Part shown: in pieces, positions 17,609-24,854 of the stretch | Numbering within the stretch: the stretch's first letter is position 1 | Layout of the letters: each line of letters starts with the position of its first letter | Notes under the pieces: generated by a model | Seen by the model: the letters and a program-made list of their open reading frames with translations, nothing else | What the model was told of the DNA's origin: nothing | Database searches by the model: none | NCBI GenBank assembly: GCA_934307065.1 | Contig: CAKRCD010000007.1 | Coordinates: 1 to 64,000, forward strand | From: an uncultured Bariatricus sp. | GTDB taxonomy: Bacteria > Bacillota > Clostridia > Lachnospirales > Lachnospiraceae | Direction of reading: 5' to 3' | DNA length: 64,000 bases | Program-made: the position numbers and the translations under genes

Positions 17609-18226
17609 TTAACCTATTAATTCATATTGACCTTTTATATAATCATAATATTCTGCATAAGTGATTGTCGTATATGGAATAACATACACTCCGGCAATTC
17701 CTAATGTAATTAATTCCAAGAAGTACAGTCCTAAAAAGGACACATCCATTTTAAATAATTCCATACAATGACCTTTTGTCAGTTCCATACTCCTCTTATA
17801 TGCATTTAACACACTTTTTTCTCCATCACTTAATATAAAATATACGAATCTCCATCTGTAAAACAATAAAATTCCCGGAACAACAAAAAAGATACTTCCC
17901 AAATAAATACCACCGAAATAGATAATTACTGTAATCAAATTACTAAAAACATTTTTTCTAAATCCATTAACCAAAACTGAAACTCCTGAATTTCCACCTC
18001 GCGATATATCCAACAGACCTGCATTATAACCAATTTTTAATAAACCTGTTATTAATACATCTAAAACATATAATGCTGCAACCACTTGCCATGAAAATGA
18101 CCTGAATATACCTGCCCTAAGATACATAATAATTAACATAATTATTGTCATTATCATAATCATTGAAAGATTTTGTTTAAATAATTCTTTTGCTCTCTTC
18201 TTCATTGAAATCAAATCAAAATTCAT
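17609..18226 (-). CDS. DUF975-like integral membrane protein
   Basis: This 205-aa protein has about five hydrophobic segments (for example MIMIMTIIMLIIMYL, LITVIIYFGGIYLGSIFFVV, FLGLYFLELITLGIAGVYVI). Its pattern is that of DUF975 proteins, including the conserved PGILLFYRWRFVYFILSD and the late YTTITYAEYYDYIK. The family's function is unknown. It lies 40 bp upstream of the YARHG gene and 25 bp after the zinc-ribbon gene, in the same direction, as the third gene of the SPFH module. Confidence 0.8.
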   Translation of the reverse strand: MNFDLISMKKRAKELFKQNLSMIMIMTIIMLIIMYLRAGIFRSFSWQVVAALYVLDVLITGLLKIGYNAGLLDISRGGNSGVSVLVNGFRKNVFSNLITVIIYFGGIYLGSIFFVVPGILLFYRWRFVYFILSDGEKSVLNAYKRSMELTKGHCMELFKMDVSFLGLYFLELITLGIAGVYVIPYTTITYAEYYDYIKGQYELIG

Positions 18227-18251
18227 TGTGCTTTTCTCCTCATCTTTCCGC

Positions 18252-19298
18252 TTAAACTAAAGTTTTATCATTCCCAAATAGTGTCTTTTTTCCGTTTGTC
18301 ATTAACCATGTAATGTAGGCAGCATTTTTCTCCAGTTCATTTCCATTTATAACTAATTTTCCATTCCCATTAGAAGAAACTCTCAATATTGACTGCTCAT
18401 AGGAATTATCCTTTTTACGAATTACTTTATTATCAAAGTGTACCAGTTCTCCATTAGCATTAAATTTGACCATAAAATTCTGTCCATAATAAACACAATT
18501 TTTTATTATATTTTCAATAAATGTGTTTAAATACAAAACATTTGAAATCAGTTTTAACGTTCCTATACATTTTTCTTCGCTATTTTCACGTATCTTAAAA
18601 AAAGTGTTATCCACCAAATCATATTTCCCATTAACTAGTGCTTCCCATATCTGTGAATTTTCACTTTTTATAATATTGGCAAGTTTTTCTTCTTGTTCCT
18701 CCCTCTGTTTTTCCTTTTCAGCTTGTACTCTTTGATATTCTTCCTGCTCTAACTTCTGTCTTTTTTTCTCTTCACATTCGATATGTTTCTTTTTTTCTTC
18801 ATATGCAGACACAAGTTTACGTTTCACATTGTCATAGACTTCTCTTTTTTCCACGATATCTTTCTTCGCAGATATTTTCGCATAATCAAGTGCCTTATTA
18901 AAATACTCCTCATTAAATTTGAAATCATTCTCTTTGTCATTGGCTTCCTCAACTACACCATAATCAAGTGGTTTGGATAATGCCCACCAAATCCGATAAT
19001 CATCAGGAAATTGTTTTGAAAGTTCAACCAATAAATCTTGCCCTTTTAAATAATATACTGGATTTTTTTCTTTATCTTTTGCCTCTCCTTTTTGATGACT
19101 CAAGGAATAATAAAATTCTACTTCTTCTAATTTTTCTTCTAAATCAATTTTCTTTTCAGATACTTCTGCCGCATCTTCCTGCACATTTTTTTTATTTTGA
19201 TTTATAATTTTGAATCCACAACTTGTACAAAAAGAAAATTCTTTTTCCTCATTAATTCGAACTTTCTCTCCACAGTTTGGACAATAAATATCCTTCAC
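18252..19298 (-). CDS. Zinc-ribbon coiled-coil protein
   Basis: This 348-aa soluble protein has an N-terminal zinc ribbon (CPNCGEKV ... CTSCGFKI, residues 5-31). A TPR-like helical stretch follows, then a strongly charged coiled coil (residues about 165-215, rich in EEKKRQKLEQEE), and a C-terminal beta-rich domain with FMVKFNANGELVHFDNKVIR. Genes of this form accompany SPFH/YdjI-like proteins. It starts 13 bp after the SPFH gene ends and is almost certainly co-transcribed with it. Function unknown; a scaffold or adaptor is plausible from the coiled coil and ribbon. Confidence 0.75.
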   Translation of the reverse strand: MKDIYCPNCGEKVRINEEKEFSFCTSCGFKIINQNKKNVQEDAAEVSEKKIDLEEKLEEVEFYYSLSHQKGEAKDKEKNPVYYLKGQDLLVELSKQFPDDYRIWWALSKPLDYGVVEEANDKENDFKFNEEYFNKALDYAKISAKKDIVEKREVYDNVKRKLVSAYEEKKKHIECEEKKRQKLEQEEYQRVQAEKEKQREEQEEKLANIIKSENSQIWEALVNGKYDLVDNTFFKIRENSEEKCIGTLKLISNVLYLNTFIENIIKNCVYYGQNFMVKFNANGELVHFDNKVIRKKDNSYEQSILRVSSNGNGKLVINGNELEKNAAYITWLMTNGKKTLFGNDKTLV

Positions 19299-19311
19299 CC
19301 TCGCAACCTCC

Positions 19312-20457
19312 TTATTTCAATTTTTGCCCACATGACATGCAGAATCTATCCGTTTCTCTTATTTCTTCTCCACAATTAGGGCATACCGATTCTAAATTTG
19401 CACCACATGCTATGCAAAATTTTGCCTTGGGAACAATCGCACCACATTTAGGGCAAGTCATCTTCTCATTTTTCTCTATTTTACTTCCACATGCCATACA
19501 AAACTTAGCGTCACTTGGTACTACTGCCTGGCAATAAGGACATCTGCATTCATCTTTTGTTCCATCAAGCTTATTTCCACTAGAAGCCTCTGATAGCATA
19601 TTCCCAACTAAGCCACCTACTGTATTTCCCATGCCTGCTCCCATTCCTAGTCCCAATCCTGCTCCCATCAGACTAGCAGATGTTCCTTCATTTGCAGCAG
19701 CTATATCTAAAAAGTCATACGCTCTCTCTTGTTGATAATTGTAACCCAATACTTGCATCTCTGCCTTTTTTTCCAAAGCCTGTTTTAACTTCTGATAAGA
19801 TGCATCATTCTGAACTGGTTCAATCTCGTATATATTGAAATTTACTAAACTAAGACCATATTTTTCAAATTCTAAATCTAAGTATGAAGCAACACCATCA
19901 GATATATTTTTTAATTTTCCTTGAATATCCAAAAAGGATATTTGTTCATTCACAAACTGTTTAATAATATAATCTTTTATATTTGTAAGTAAAATCCCAC
20001 GAAAATACCCTACAAGCGTTTGTTGATCAAACTGCCTAATCACACCAACTAATGAAAGCAATAATTTTCTGCTATCCGTAACTCGTACTGCAAACTGTCC
20101 TTTTGCATACATTGATACAATAACCTTATAAATAGGGTCCTGAATCGGCATTTCAGTAGGTGTTTTCCACTGAATATCCATTGATACTGCTTTATTAATA
20201 AAATAAACTTCACAATGAAATGGAGACGTGCCATTAAATGGCAAATTTACCAGTTTTCTAATCACTGGAATATTTTGAGAATGTAATGTATACCTTCCTG
20301 CACCAAATTCATCTAAAGCTTTTCCATCTTTAAAAAAAATTGCTTCCTGTGATTCATGCACAATAAGTTGAGATAACGTATTGAAATCCTCCCCCGGAAA
20401 CTTCCAAACCAAAACATTATTTCCACACTCGCATTTTATTACATCAAATATTTTCAT
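19312..20457 (-). CDS. SPFH-domain protein with three C-terminal zinc ribbons (YdjI-like)
   Basis: This 381-aa protein starts MKIFDVIKCECGNN and continues with an SPFH/band-7-like domain (residues about 25-225). That includes VHESQEAIFFKDGKAL, GAGRYTLHSQNIPVI and a long helix YQKLKQALEKKAEMQ. A Gly-rich linker (GAGLGLGMGAGMGNT) leads to three CxxC/CxxC ribbons: CPYCQAVV-CMACG, CPKCGAIV-CIACG and CPNCGEEI-CMSCG. B. subtilis YdjI, in an operon with PspA-like YdjF, is the nearest known arrangement and links the family to membrane stress. It is the first gene of the four-gene module and is divergent from the XRE regulator, which may control it. Confidence 0.85.
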   Translation of the reverse strand: MKIFDVIKCECGNNVLVWKFPGEDFNTLSQLIVHESQEAIFFKDGKALDEFGAGRYTLHSQNIPVIRKLVNLPFNGTSPFHCEVYFINKAVSMDIQWKTPTEMPIQDPIYKVIVSMYAKGQFAVRVTDSRKLLLSLVGVIRQFDQQTLVGYFRGILLTNIKDYIIKQFVNEQISFLDIQGKLKNISDGVASYLDLEFEKYGLSLVNFNIYEIEPVQNDASYQKLKQALEKKAEMQVLGYNYQQERAYDFLDIAAANEGTSASLMGAGLGLGMGAGMGNTVGGLVGNMLSEASSGNKLDGTKDECRCPYCQAVVPSDAKFCMACGSKIEKNEKMTCPKCGAIVPKAKFCIACGANLESVCPNCGEEIRETDRFCMSCGQKLK

Positions 20458-20589
20458 TCGTTTTTACCCTCATATATGCATTTTATATAGCCAATTATAA
20501 TCTTATATGGCTTCTTTTTCAACTCTTTTAAAGTTTTATTTTTATTCTGTAATAATTGATAGAATAATAAAAAGAGGAGGCTTTATCAT

Positions 20590-20916
20590 ATGGAAAATCT
20601 GAAAGTATTACGTAAACAACACAATCTCAGTCAACAAAAACTTGCAGATATCCTGCACATTAGCCAACAGTCTGTTTATAAATACGAGAACGATATTACA
20701 TCTCCCGATTTGGAAACACTTATAAAAATGGCAGACTTTTTTAATACCTCCGTCGATTACATCATCGGACACACTGAAATTCCACATAAAATCGAACCGG
20801 TTACAGATAGTATGCTAAATCAAGATGAAGAAGCATTGATTCAGAACTACCGACAACTCCCATTGAATAAAAAGGAAGTCATAAATACCGTCATTAACAG
20901 TTATCTCGAAAATTAA
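20590..20916 (+). CDS. XRE-family transcriptional regulator
   Basis: This 108-aa protein has an N-terminal Cro/CI helix-turn-helix (LRKQHNLSQQKLADILHISQ, residues about 6-25, continuing SVYKYENDITSPDLETL). A C-terminal helix ends ALIQNYRQLPLNKKEVINTV, a typical dimerisation tail of small element repressors. The strong site AGAGGAGG precedes the ATG. It is divergent from the SPFH operon across 132 bp and just upstream of the mobilisation block, so it could repress either or act as the element's main repressor. Confidence 0.92.
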   Translation: MENLKVLRKQHNLSQQKLADILHISQQSVYKYENDITSPDLETLIKMADFFNTSVDYIIGHTEIPHKIEPVTDSMLNQDEEALIQNYRQLPLNKKEVINTVINSYLEN

Positions 20917-20918
20917 AT

Positions 20919-20962
20919 AAGGAAATCAGCAATAGACACTGATTTCCTTACAATTTCTTTTT
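20919..20962 (+). terminator. Terminator of the XRE gene
   Basis: A perfect 11-bp stem AAGGAAATCAG / CTGATTTCCTT with a 9-nt loop, then TTTCTTTTTATTT. Confidence 0.85.
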
Positions 20963-21043
20963 ATTTCCCACAACATTTGCTAATATATATCAATTCCAAT
21001 AATTAAAAATTATTCTATATCAACATATGGTTAAATATAACGT

Positions 21044-21147
21044 TGTTACCAAGGTAACTCAATTTGTACGTACATATTTCAGGATAAAAAATCCTAAAAC
21101 ACTGTTAAATCATGCGTTTTAGAAATATGTTCTACAAGAGAGTTACC
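21044..21147. repeat. Nested inverted repeats upstream of the mobilisation genes (candidate oriT)
   Basis: The 430-bp gap before the mobilisation genes contains a long imperfect dyad. GGTAACTC (21053-21060) pairs with GAGTTACC (21140-21147), ACATATTTC (21072-21080) with GAAATATGT (21122-21130), and CTAAAAC (21094-21100) with GTTTTAG (21116-21122). Within the left arm lie smaller palindromes: GTTACC-AA-GGTAAC (21045-21058), TGTACGTACA (21065-21074) and AGGAT-AAAAA-ATCCT. Such structure next to relaxase genes is typical of transfer origins; a replication origin or regulatory RNA is also possible. From about 21220 to 21300 the gap is a very AT-rich TATA-repeat stretch probably holding the promoter. 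Confidence 0.55.
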
Positions 21148-21345
21148 TGATATAAATATGCCACGCTCCCACTTCAACAGCCAAAGGAACGACCCAGTTC
21201 ACTACTAATACACTATTCTTTTGTATTATAGTATATATATAGTATATTTATATATATTATATCTCTACATTTATGTTATGTCTGTATGTAATAAAAAATA
21301 TCAACTTATACATTCAGATAATAAATCAAAGGAGCTTATAATACT

Positions 21346-21651
21346 ATGAAACAGAAAAAGAAAACAGAACGCATTGAAATACGAACTTCTCTAGAAACCA
21401 AACAACTCTTAAAAGAAAAAACCGAAAATACAAATTGTAAATCTGTATCTGAATATATTACTCGTCTGATTCATACAGATTCTGAAAAACAAAACTCTTC
21501 TGAACCTAGTTCAGAATACAATCACGAATCACATGTAGAATCCGCACTCATGCTTAACCATATTTTAAATTGTATCCACAGTCATCGAGACAGTACAGAA
21601 AAGTTAATAAAGTCTATTCGCAAGGAGGTTGAAACCCATGTCTTCTATTAG
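21346..21651 (+). CDS. Ribbon-helix-helix mobilisation accessory protein (MobC-like)
   Basis: This 101-aa basic protein has an N-terminal ribbon-helix-helix pattern (ERIEIRTSLETKQLLKEK, then CKSVSEYITRLIHTD), as in relaxosome accessory proteins that bind oriT. The C-terminal part is polar and low in complexity (SEKQNSSEPSSEYNHES) and ends in a helix. Its 3' end overlaps the relaxase gene by 14 bp and carries that gene's AAGGAGG site, so the two are coupled. It probably binds the inverted repeats just upstream. Confidence 0.75.
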   Translation: MKQKKKTERIEIRTSLETKQLLKEKTENTNCKSVSEYITRLIHTDSEKQNSSEPSSEYNHESHVESALMLNHILNCIHSHRDSTEKLIKSIRKEVETHVFY

Positions 21652-22129
21652 ATTACAAATATTTCCTGGCACATATGAAAATGATTCCGCGTATGAATAT
21701 GTACTTGCATACATCTACAACAAATATTCAACAGGCGGCTATGGATATTATCCTTTTGATATTAAAAGCATTATTCGCGACTTTGAACAATCGAAACAAG
21801 ATTCTTACTCCAAACAAGACCGTAACATCTGGCATTTTGCCATAACATTTAGTCCCGAATATAATCATTGTCCTGATTTTTTCTTTATGAATCTTGCACA
21901 GCAAGTAGCATTAATCTACTGCAATGATTATCAAGTATATTACGGTCTTGATAAAGACACCGATAATCCTCATATCCACTTTGCAGTCAATGCATACAGT
22001 TATCATCCCCAAGCAGAACCTTTATCTGATTCCAAAATGGAACAGCTACTTCATTACGCCCATTCTAAAATAACTCATCTTTTTCCAAAAACTAAAGTTA
22101 CATTATCTTACTCCAAGGAGGAATACTAA
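21638..22129 (+). CDS. Small HUH-type relaxase / mobilisation nuclease
   Basis: This 163-aa protein has the His-rich metal motif DNPHIHFAVNAYSY (H-I-H) and an earlier NIWHFAITFSPEYN. Both are typical of the HUH relaxase fold that nicks and covalently binds DNA at oriT. The start at 21638 follows AAGGAGG with 8-nt spacing; a TTG three codons earlier would lie over that site. The protein is much shorter than most MobP or MobQ relaxases and contains only the catalytic domain, so it would need helicase functions from elsewhere. A Rep-type initiator is the alternative. It is followed 2 bp later by the excisionase-like gene. Confidence 0.75.
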   Translation: MSSIRLQIFPGTYENDSAYEYVLAYIYNKYSTGGYGYYPFDIKSIIRDFEQSKQDSYSKQDRNIWHFAITFSPEYNHCPDFFFMNLAQQVALIYCNDYQVYYGLDKDTDNPHIHFAVNAYSYHPQAEPLSDSKMEQLLHYAHSKITHLFPKTKVTLSYSKEEY

Positions 22130-22131
22130 GC

Positions 22132-22308
22132 ATGTTTGATGAATTTGATGATATACTTACAATTACTGAGGTTGCCGATGCTCTAAAAATCGGCACCTCT
22201 TATGCATATCGTTTAGTCAAATCTGGAAATTTAAAAGCATATAAAGACGGAAAAGACTGGAAAATTCCAAAAGAATGGTTAATTCAATATATTGCATCAA
22301 AAAAATAA
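22132..22308 (+). CDS. Excisionase-like helix-turn-helix protein (58 aa)
   Basis: This 58-aa protein reads MFDEFDDILTITEVADALKI and then a winged-HTH core TSYAYRLVKSGNLKAYKDGK and DWKIPKEWL. That is the MerR/Xis (HTH_17) pattern of small excisionases. AAGGAGG lies 10 nt upstream, overlapping the end of the relaxase gene, so the three genes form one operon. It could be the recombination directionality factor for the large serine recombinase, or a relaxosome or regulatory protein; directionality factors of serine integrases are very diverse, so this needs testing. Confidence 0.75.
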   Translation: MFDEFDDILTITEVADALKIGTSYAYRLVKSGNLKAYKDGKDWKIPKEWLIQYIASKK

Positions 22309-22455
22309 TTTGATATGGTTTCATATGATTTGTACAGTGAAGCATTGAAATACTCTGAGTATTCCGATAAAATATAGATATCATAAAATCGGGATTTGTA
22401 TATTTAATAAAGTCGTTTACGGATTTCCATATCTTCTAGTTTACATGAAGTATAA

Positions 22456-23352
22456 ATGTATTGGAAAGGACAAGAATATGTAGAAGGAAATTATAATGAT
22501 TGGAGTAAAATTATAATGAAACACAGAAAAGAAATTATTATTGCAACAATTATCGTAATTATAATCTGTTTTGCAGTGGTTCCATTGGGTGTTAATTATG
22601 CATTTCGTCATGTTGCACCGATAGACATATTAGCTGCTCGTTGGGAAGCGTCAGATGCCCTCAATTATATTGCAACAACACTGGCATTTATAGGAACGTT
22701 TATCTTAGGTTTGATTGCATGGAAACAAAATACAGATTTGCAAAAAATCGAAACAAGTAGGTTTATTGCAGATAATTCTTGTGAAGTATTTTTGGAAAGT
22801 ATACAGTTAAAAAGTTTAAATCGGACTGCATGTAATCTTGATAGCGAATACACGGAATCTATTGTAACGGAATCTATTGTAGTAGAAAAAGGCATGCAAA
22901 AGTGTAATTATAGGAGTTTTCAAATTGAAATCTGTCTCAAGCGTATGTCCGGATATCCTACGCAAATTAGAGTCAATGACATGCTGATATTTATTGGTGA
23001 TGAGGCAACTACAATTCCTGTATCAACAAATCGATACGATAATACATTTAATAAAATTGCAATTGCAAAAAATTGTAATTGGTTCAATGTTACTGTGCTA
23101 CTTAAACCTGAAACAAAAAAGAAAATCATCGAGCATTTAAATGATAATTGTAAAATAATGATAGATATGAATATAGAACTTGTATCTACAAATTATGTAT
23201 CTACTCGCTTGAAATGTCGTGGCGACTTTATAAAATCAAATTCAGACAGCCTTGAAAATAATTTTAAACTATATGGCAACGACCCCCTATGTTTCTGGGA
23301 TGGAAATATTATATATTCCGCAAAAGATATATCTGCAAGAATAAAAACTTAA
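22456..23352 (+). CDS. Unknown two-TM membrane protein
   Basis: This protein of up to 298 aa has two N-terminal membrane helices (EIIIATIIVIIICFAVVPLG and YIATTLAFIGTFILGLIAW, residues about 28-47 and 72-90) and a cytoplasmic C-terminal domain of about 200 residues that I cannot assign. An alternative start at 22516 (MKHRKEII) is better placed relative to the first helix, with TGGAG upstream. The context is the right end of the element next to a GIY-YIG protein. Two-TM proteins with a soluble tail in such positions are sometimes abortive-infection effectors; that is speculation here. Confidence 0.65.
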   Translation: MYWKGQEYVEGNYNDWSKIIMKHRKEIIIATIIVIIICFAVVPLGVNYAFRHVAPIDILAARWEASDALNYIATTLAFIGTFILGLIAWKQNTDLQKIETSRFIADNSCEVFLESIQLKSLNRTACNLDSEYTESIVTESIVVEKGMQKCNYRSFQIEICLKRMSGYPTQIRVNDMLIFIGDEATTIPVSTNRYDNTFNKIAIAKNCNWFNVTVLLKPETKKKIIEHLNDNCKIMIDMNIELVSTNYVSTRLKCRGDFIKSNSDSLENNFKLYGNDPLCFWDGNIIYSAKDISARIKT

Positions 23353-23409
23353 ATTTGGTGAAGAGTTTGGCTAAATAGAGTCATTTGCTTGAAGAAGGGA
23401 ACGCTTTTT

Positions 23410-23892
23410 ATGGTAAATCGAAATTTAACTTATAAATGGTGGAAAGATAAAATGACAAACAAAATTGTTATTGAAAAGGAAATACTTGATTGGAAAAATC
23501 CAATACGTGGTATTTATGGAATATTTATTAGAGAAAAAAAAGACGTTTATTGTGCATATGTTGGGAGAGCAAACAATATATATCGTAGATTCTTTTCATC
23601 TAGTGGTAAAAATCCTGGTCATTTGGTTAAAATTAGGAGCGGTGACTGTAAAAATGAAAAAATAAAACAAGCCTTAGGGAAAGAGGATGCTATAATCGAA
23701 ATTAAAGTGTTAGAAGAAGTAAAATGTCAATATGATGATTATTATAAGGATATGCAAAGACTTGCATTTGCAGAATATTATCATATCAGTAAATATCAGG
23801 AATTAAACCAATGTCTGGAGCAATTGCCAGATGGTCGTAATATGGCCAAAGATGCTTGGGAGGTTAAATATAAAGAACGGCATAATGAATAA
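23410..23892 (+). CDS. GIY-YIG nuclease-like protein
   Basis: This protein of about 160 aa contains RGIYGIFIREKKDVYCAYVG followed by RANNIYRRFFSSSG, the GIY...YVG core and conserved Arg of the GIY-YIG nuclease fold. It also has a later Glu-containing helix LAFAEYYHISKYQ and an Asn in ELNQCL, as expected of catalytic positions. The ATG at 23410 is preceded by AAGGGA; a TTG at 23389 would add seven residues. It is the last gene before the right junction and ends in a strong terminator. Possible roles are homing, restriction or DNA processing. Confidence 0.75.
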   Translation: MVNRNLTYKWWKDKMTNKIVIEKEILDWKNPIRGIYGIFIREKKDVYCAYVGRANNIYRRFFSSSGKNPGHLVKIRSGDCKNEKIKQALGKEDAIIEIKVLEEVKCQYDDYYKDMQRLAFAEYYHISKYQELNQCLEQLPDGRNMAKDAWEVKYKERHNE

Positions 23893-23986
23893 GATGAAAC
23901 TTTTAGTTTATAAAACCCTCTTATATAAGAACTATAACCCCCTCCAATAAAAATATATTTTCTCTATTAAACAATTACATATATAG

Positions 23987-24020
23987 GAAAGAGCAGATAT
24001 CCTCTGCTCTTTCAATTTTT
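23987..24020 (+). terminator. Terminator at the right end of the element
   Basis: A 10-bp stem GAAAGAGCAG / CTGCTCTTTC with a 7-nt loop, then AATTTTTATC on the plus strand. It stops element transcription 45 bp before the right junction, protecting the spoIIID 5' segment from antisense reading. Confidence 0.85.
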
Positions 24021-24047
24021 ATCATTTTATTCTCCAAATTGACCGTT

Positions 24048-24179
24048 CTATTTTGTTACTACCATATGTACCGTACTCTTGCTTACTCCAAACTGCTTCG
24101 CAGTTTTCCTTACAGTTGCATTATTTTCTAAGATATAATTTGCAATCTCCACCGCCCGCTCTTCGATATAATCCTTCAA
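24048..24179 (-). CDS. spoIIID: spoIIID 5' segment (N-terminal 38 codons plus 5 foreign codons)
   Basis: SpoIIID is the DNA-binding regulator of the mother cell during sporulation. This segment starts at a TTG (24177-24179), with AAGAGG 7 nt upstream, and encodes KDYIEERAVEIANYILENN then VRKTAKQFGVSKSTVH, the N-terminal half including most of the helix-turn-helix. After the core the frame reads five foreign codons and a TAG. The cut falls in the recognition helix, so this truncated product should not bind DNA. Fusion to the 3' segment at 3542-3684 gives KSTVHKDVTERL, the expected family sequence. A sigma-E-like promoter precedes it. Confidence 0.9.
   Translation of the reverse strand: MKDYIEERAVEIANYILENNATVRKTAKQFGVSKSTVHMVVTK
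24065..24070. repeat. attR core (right element junction)
   Basis: This is the right copy of the core (minus strand TACATA). The chromosomal side is the spoIIID codons for STVH; the element-side arm is TATGGTAGT. Combined with the left element arm it forms the dyad ACGACCATACATATGGTAGT, the inferred attP. Confidence 0.85.
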
Positions 24180-24208
24180 AAAGAACCTCTTAAAAATACC
24201 GTTTTTAC

Positions 24209-24238
24209 AATGTATGCAAGGTATAGTCGATGTATGTC
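24209..24238 (-). promoter_or_regulatory. Candidate sigma-E promoter of spoIIID
   Basis: The -10 CATACATT (24209-24216) fits the sigma-E consensus CATACA-T. A weaker -35 (GACATACA, 24231-24238) lies 14 bp upstream. The start site would be about 23 nt ahead of the TTG codon. In B. subtilis spoIIID is transcribed by sigma-E. Confidence 0.5.
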
Positions 24239-24384
24239 TTATGATCAATGCAGTTTCTATTATTGAATTTTATCTCAAATTTATTTATATAGAATCGCTC
24301 AATATCACCATGTGAAATATCAATTTTTCCCACCCATAAGAACATGCTATACTGAATTTATCAATCATAGTGGAGGTTTAAATC

Positions 24385-24726
24385 ATGAACGCAAAGGAAA
24401 AATTAGCAGATCTTCAGAGACAGTTTGGCTTATATGCACAAGCAAATCCAGAAGTAATGAATGGATTTGGTGCAACAGCTACGGCAGCAATGGAACATTC
24501 AGGCTCGTTAGATGCAAAGACCATGGAATTATTAATTGTGACCGTTGCAGTTGCAAGAAAATGTGAACCTTGTATTTATGCACATGTTATGAACTACATT
24601 CAGGCAGGGGGAACCAAAGAAGACTTGGCCGCCGGACTGAATGCCGCAGTTCTGATTTGTGGTGGACCCGGAATGGCATATGGTGCATTAGCACTTGATA
24701 TCTTTGACCAGTATACAGCAGAATAG
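24385..24726 (+). CDS. Carboxymuconolactone decarboxylase / AhpD-family protein
   Basis: This 113-aa protein of the CMD family has the redox motif CEPCIYAH (CxxC followed by His, residues 62-69), as in AhpD-like alkylhydroperoxidases. That supports a thiol peroxidase or disulphide reductase role rather than lactone decarboxylation. The start follows TGGAGG. It is monocistronic, with a TATACT box about 40 bp upstream, and it is the first chromosomal gene beyond the interrupted spoIIID. Confidence 0.9.
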   Translation: MNAKEKLADLQRQFGLYAQANPEVMNGFGATATAAMEHSGSLDAKTMELLIVTVAVARKCEPCIYAHVMNYIQAGGTKEDLAAGLNAAVLICGGPGMAYGALALDIFDQYTAE

Positions 24727-24756
24727 AATACAGCAAAATAATTTAAGCATTTCCCC

Positions 24757-24810
24757 AAAATGCCCCTCAGAATATTACTACAAAAGTATCTGTTTCTGAG
24801 GAGCATTTTT
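24757..24810. terminator. Bidirectional terminator between the AhpD-like and DUF4132 genes
   Basis: AAAATGCCCCTCAGAA pairs with TTCTGAGGAGCATTTT (one mismatch), with T-runs on the plus strand and A-rich sequence opposite. It lies between two convergent genes. Confidence 0.8.
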
Positions 24811-24854
24811 AACTCATATCGGAATGGAACCCAATACAAAATAATCTGACTTTT

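Larger units (their letters stand above)
3679..24070. mobile_element. 20.4-kb skin-like integrative mobilisable element inside spoIIID
   Basis: The element is bounded by a 6-bp direct repeat (plus strand TATGTA at 3679-3684 and 24065-24070), and the two flanks are the two halves of spoIIID. The unit length is 20,386 bp. It carries its own large serine recombinase at the left edge, an excisionase-like HTH, a small resolvase, relaxase and RHH mobilisation proteins, RecT/YqaJ recombination genes, a probable defence pair, a helicase, and an SPFH/zinc-ribbon membrane module. No capsid, portal, terminase, tail or lysis genes are visible, so I call it an integrative mobilisable element rather than a prophage. 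Known intervening elements in sporulation genes, such as skin in sigK, use the same type of recombinase and are excised in the mother cell. That this one behaves likewise is inference. Confidence 0.9.

Noticed and set aside
21220..21300. TATA-rich stretch as a CRISPR leader or replication origin
   Set aside because: It has no spaced repeats and no DnaA-box-like array; it is more simply an AT-rich promoter region.
3679..24070. Prophage
   Set aside because: Recombinase, RecT, YqaJ and DUF932 are phage-like, but no capsid, portal, terminase, tail or lysis gene is present, and relaxase genes are.
24048..24248. A 66-residue hypothetical protein starting at an upstream ATG
   Set aside because: The first 23 residues have no ribosome binding site or family match; the real start is the TTG at 24179 behind AAGAGG, and the rest is the SpoIIID N-terminus.
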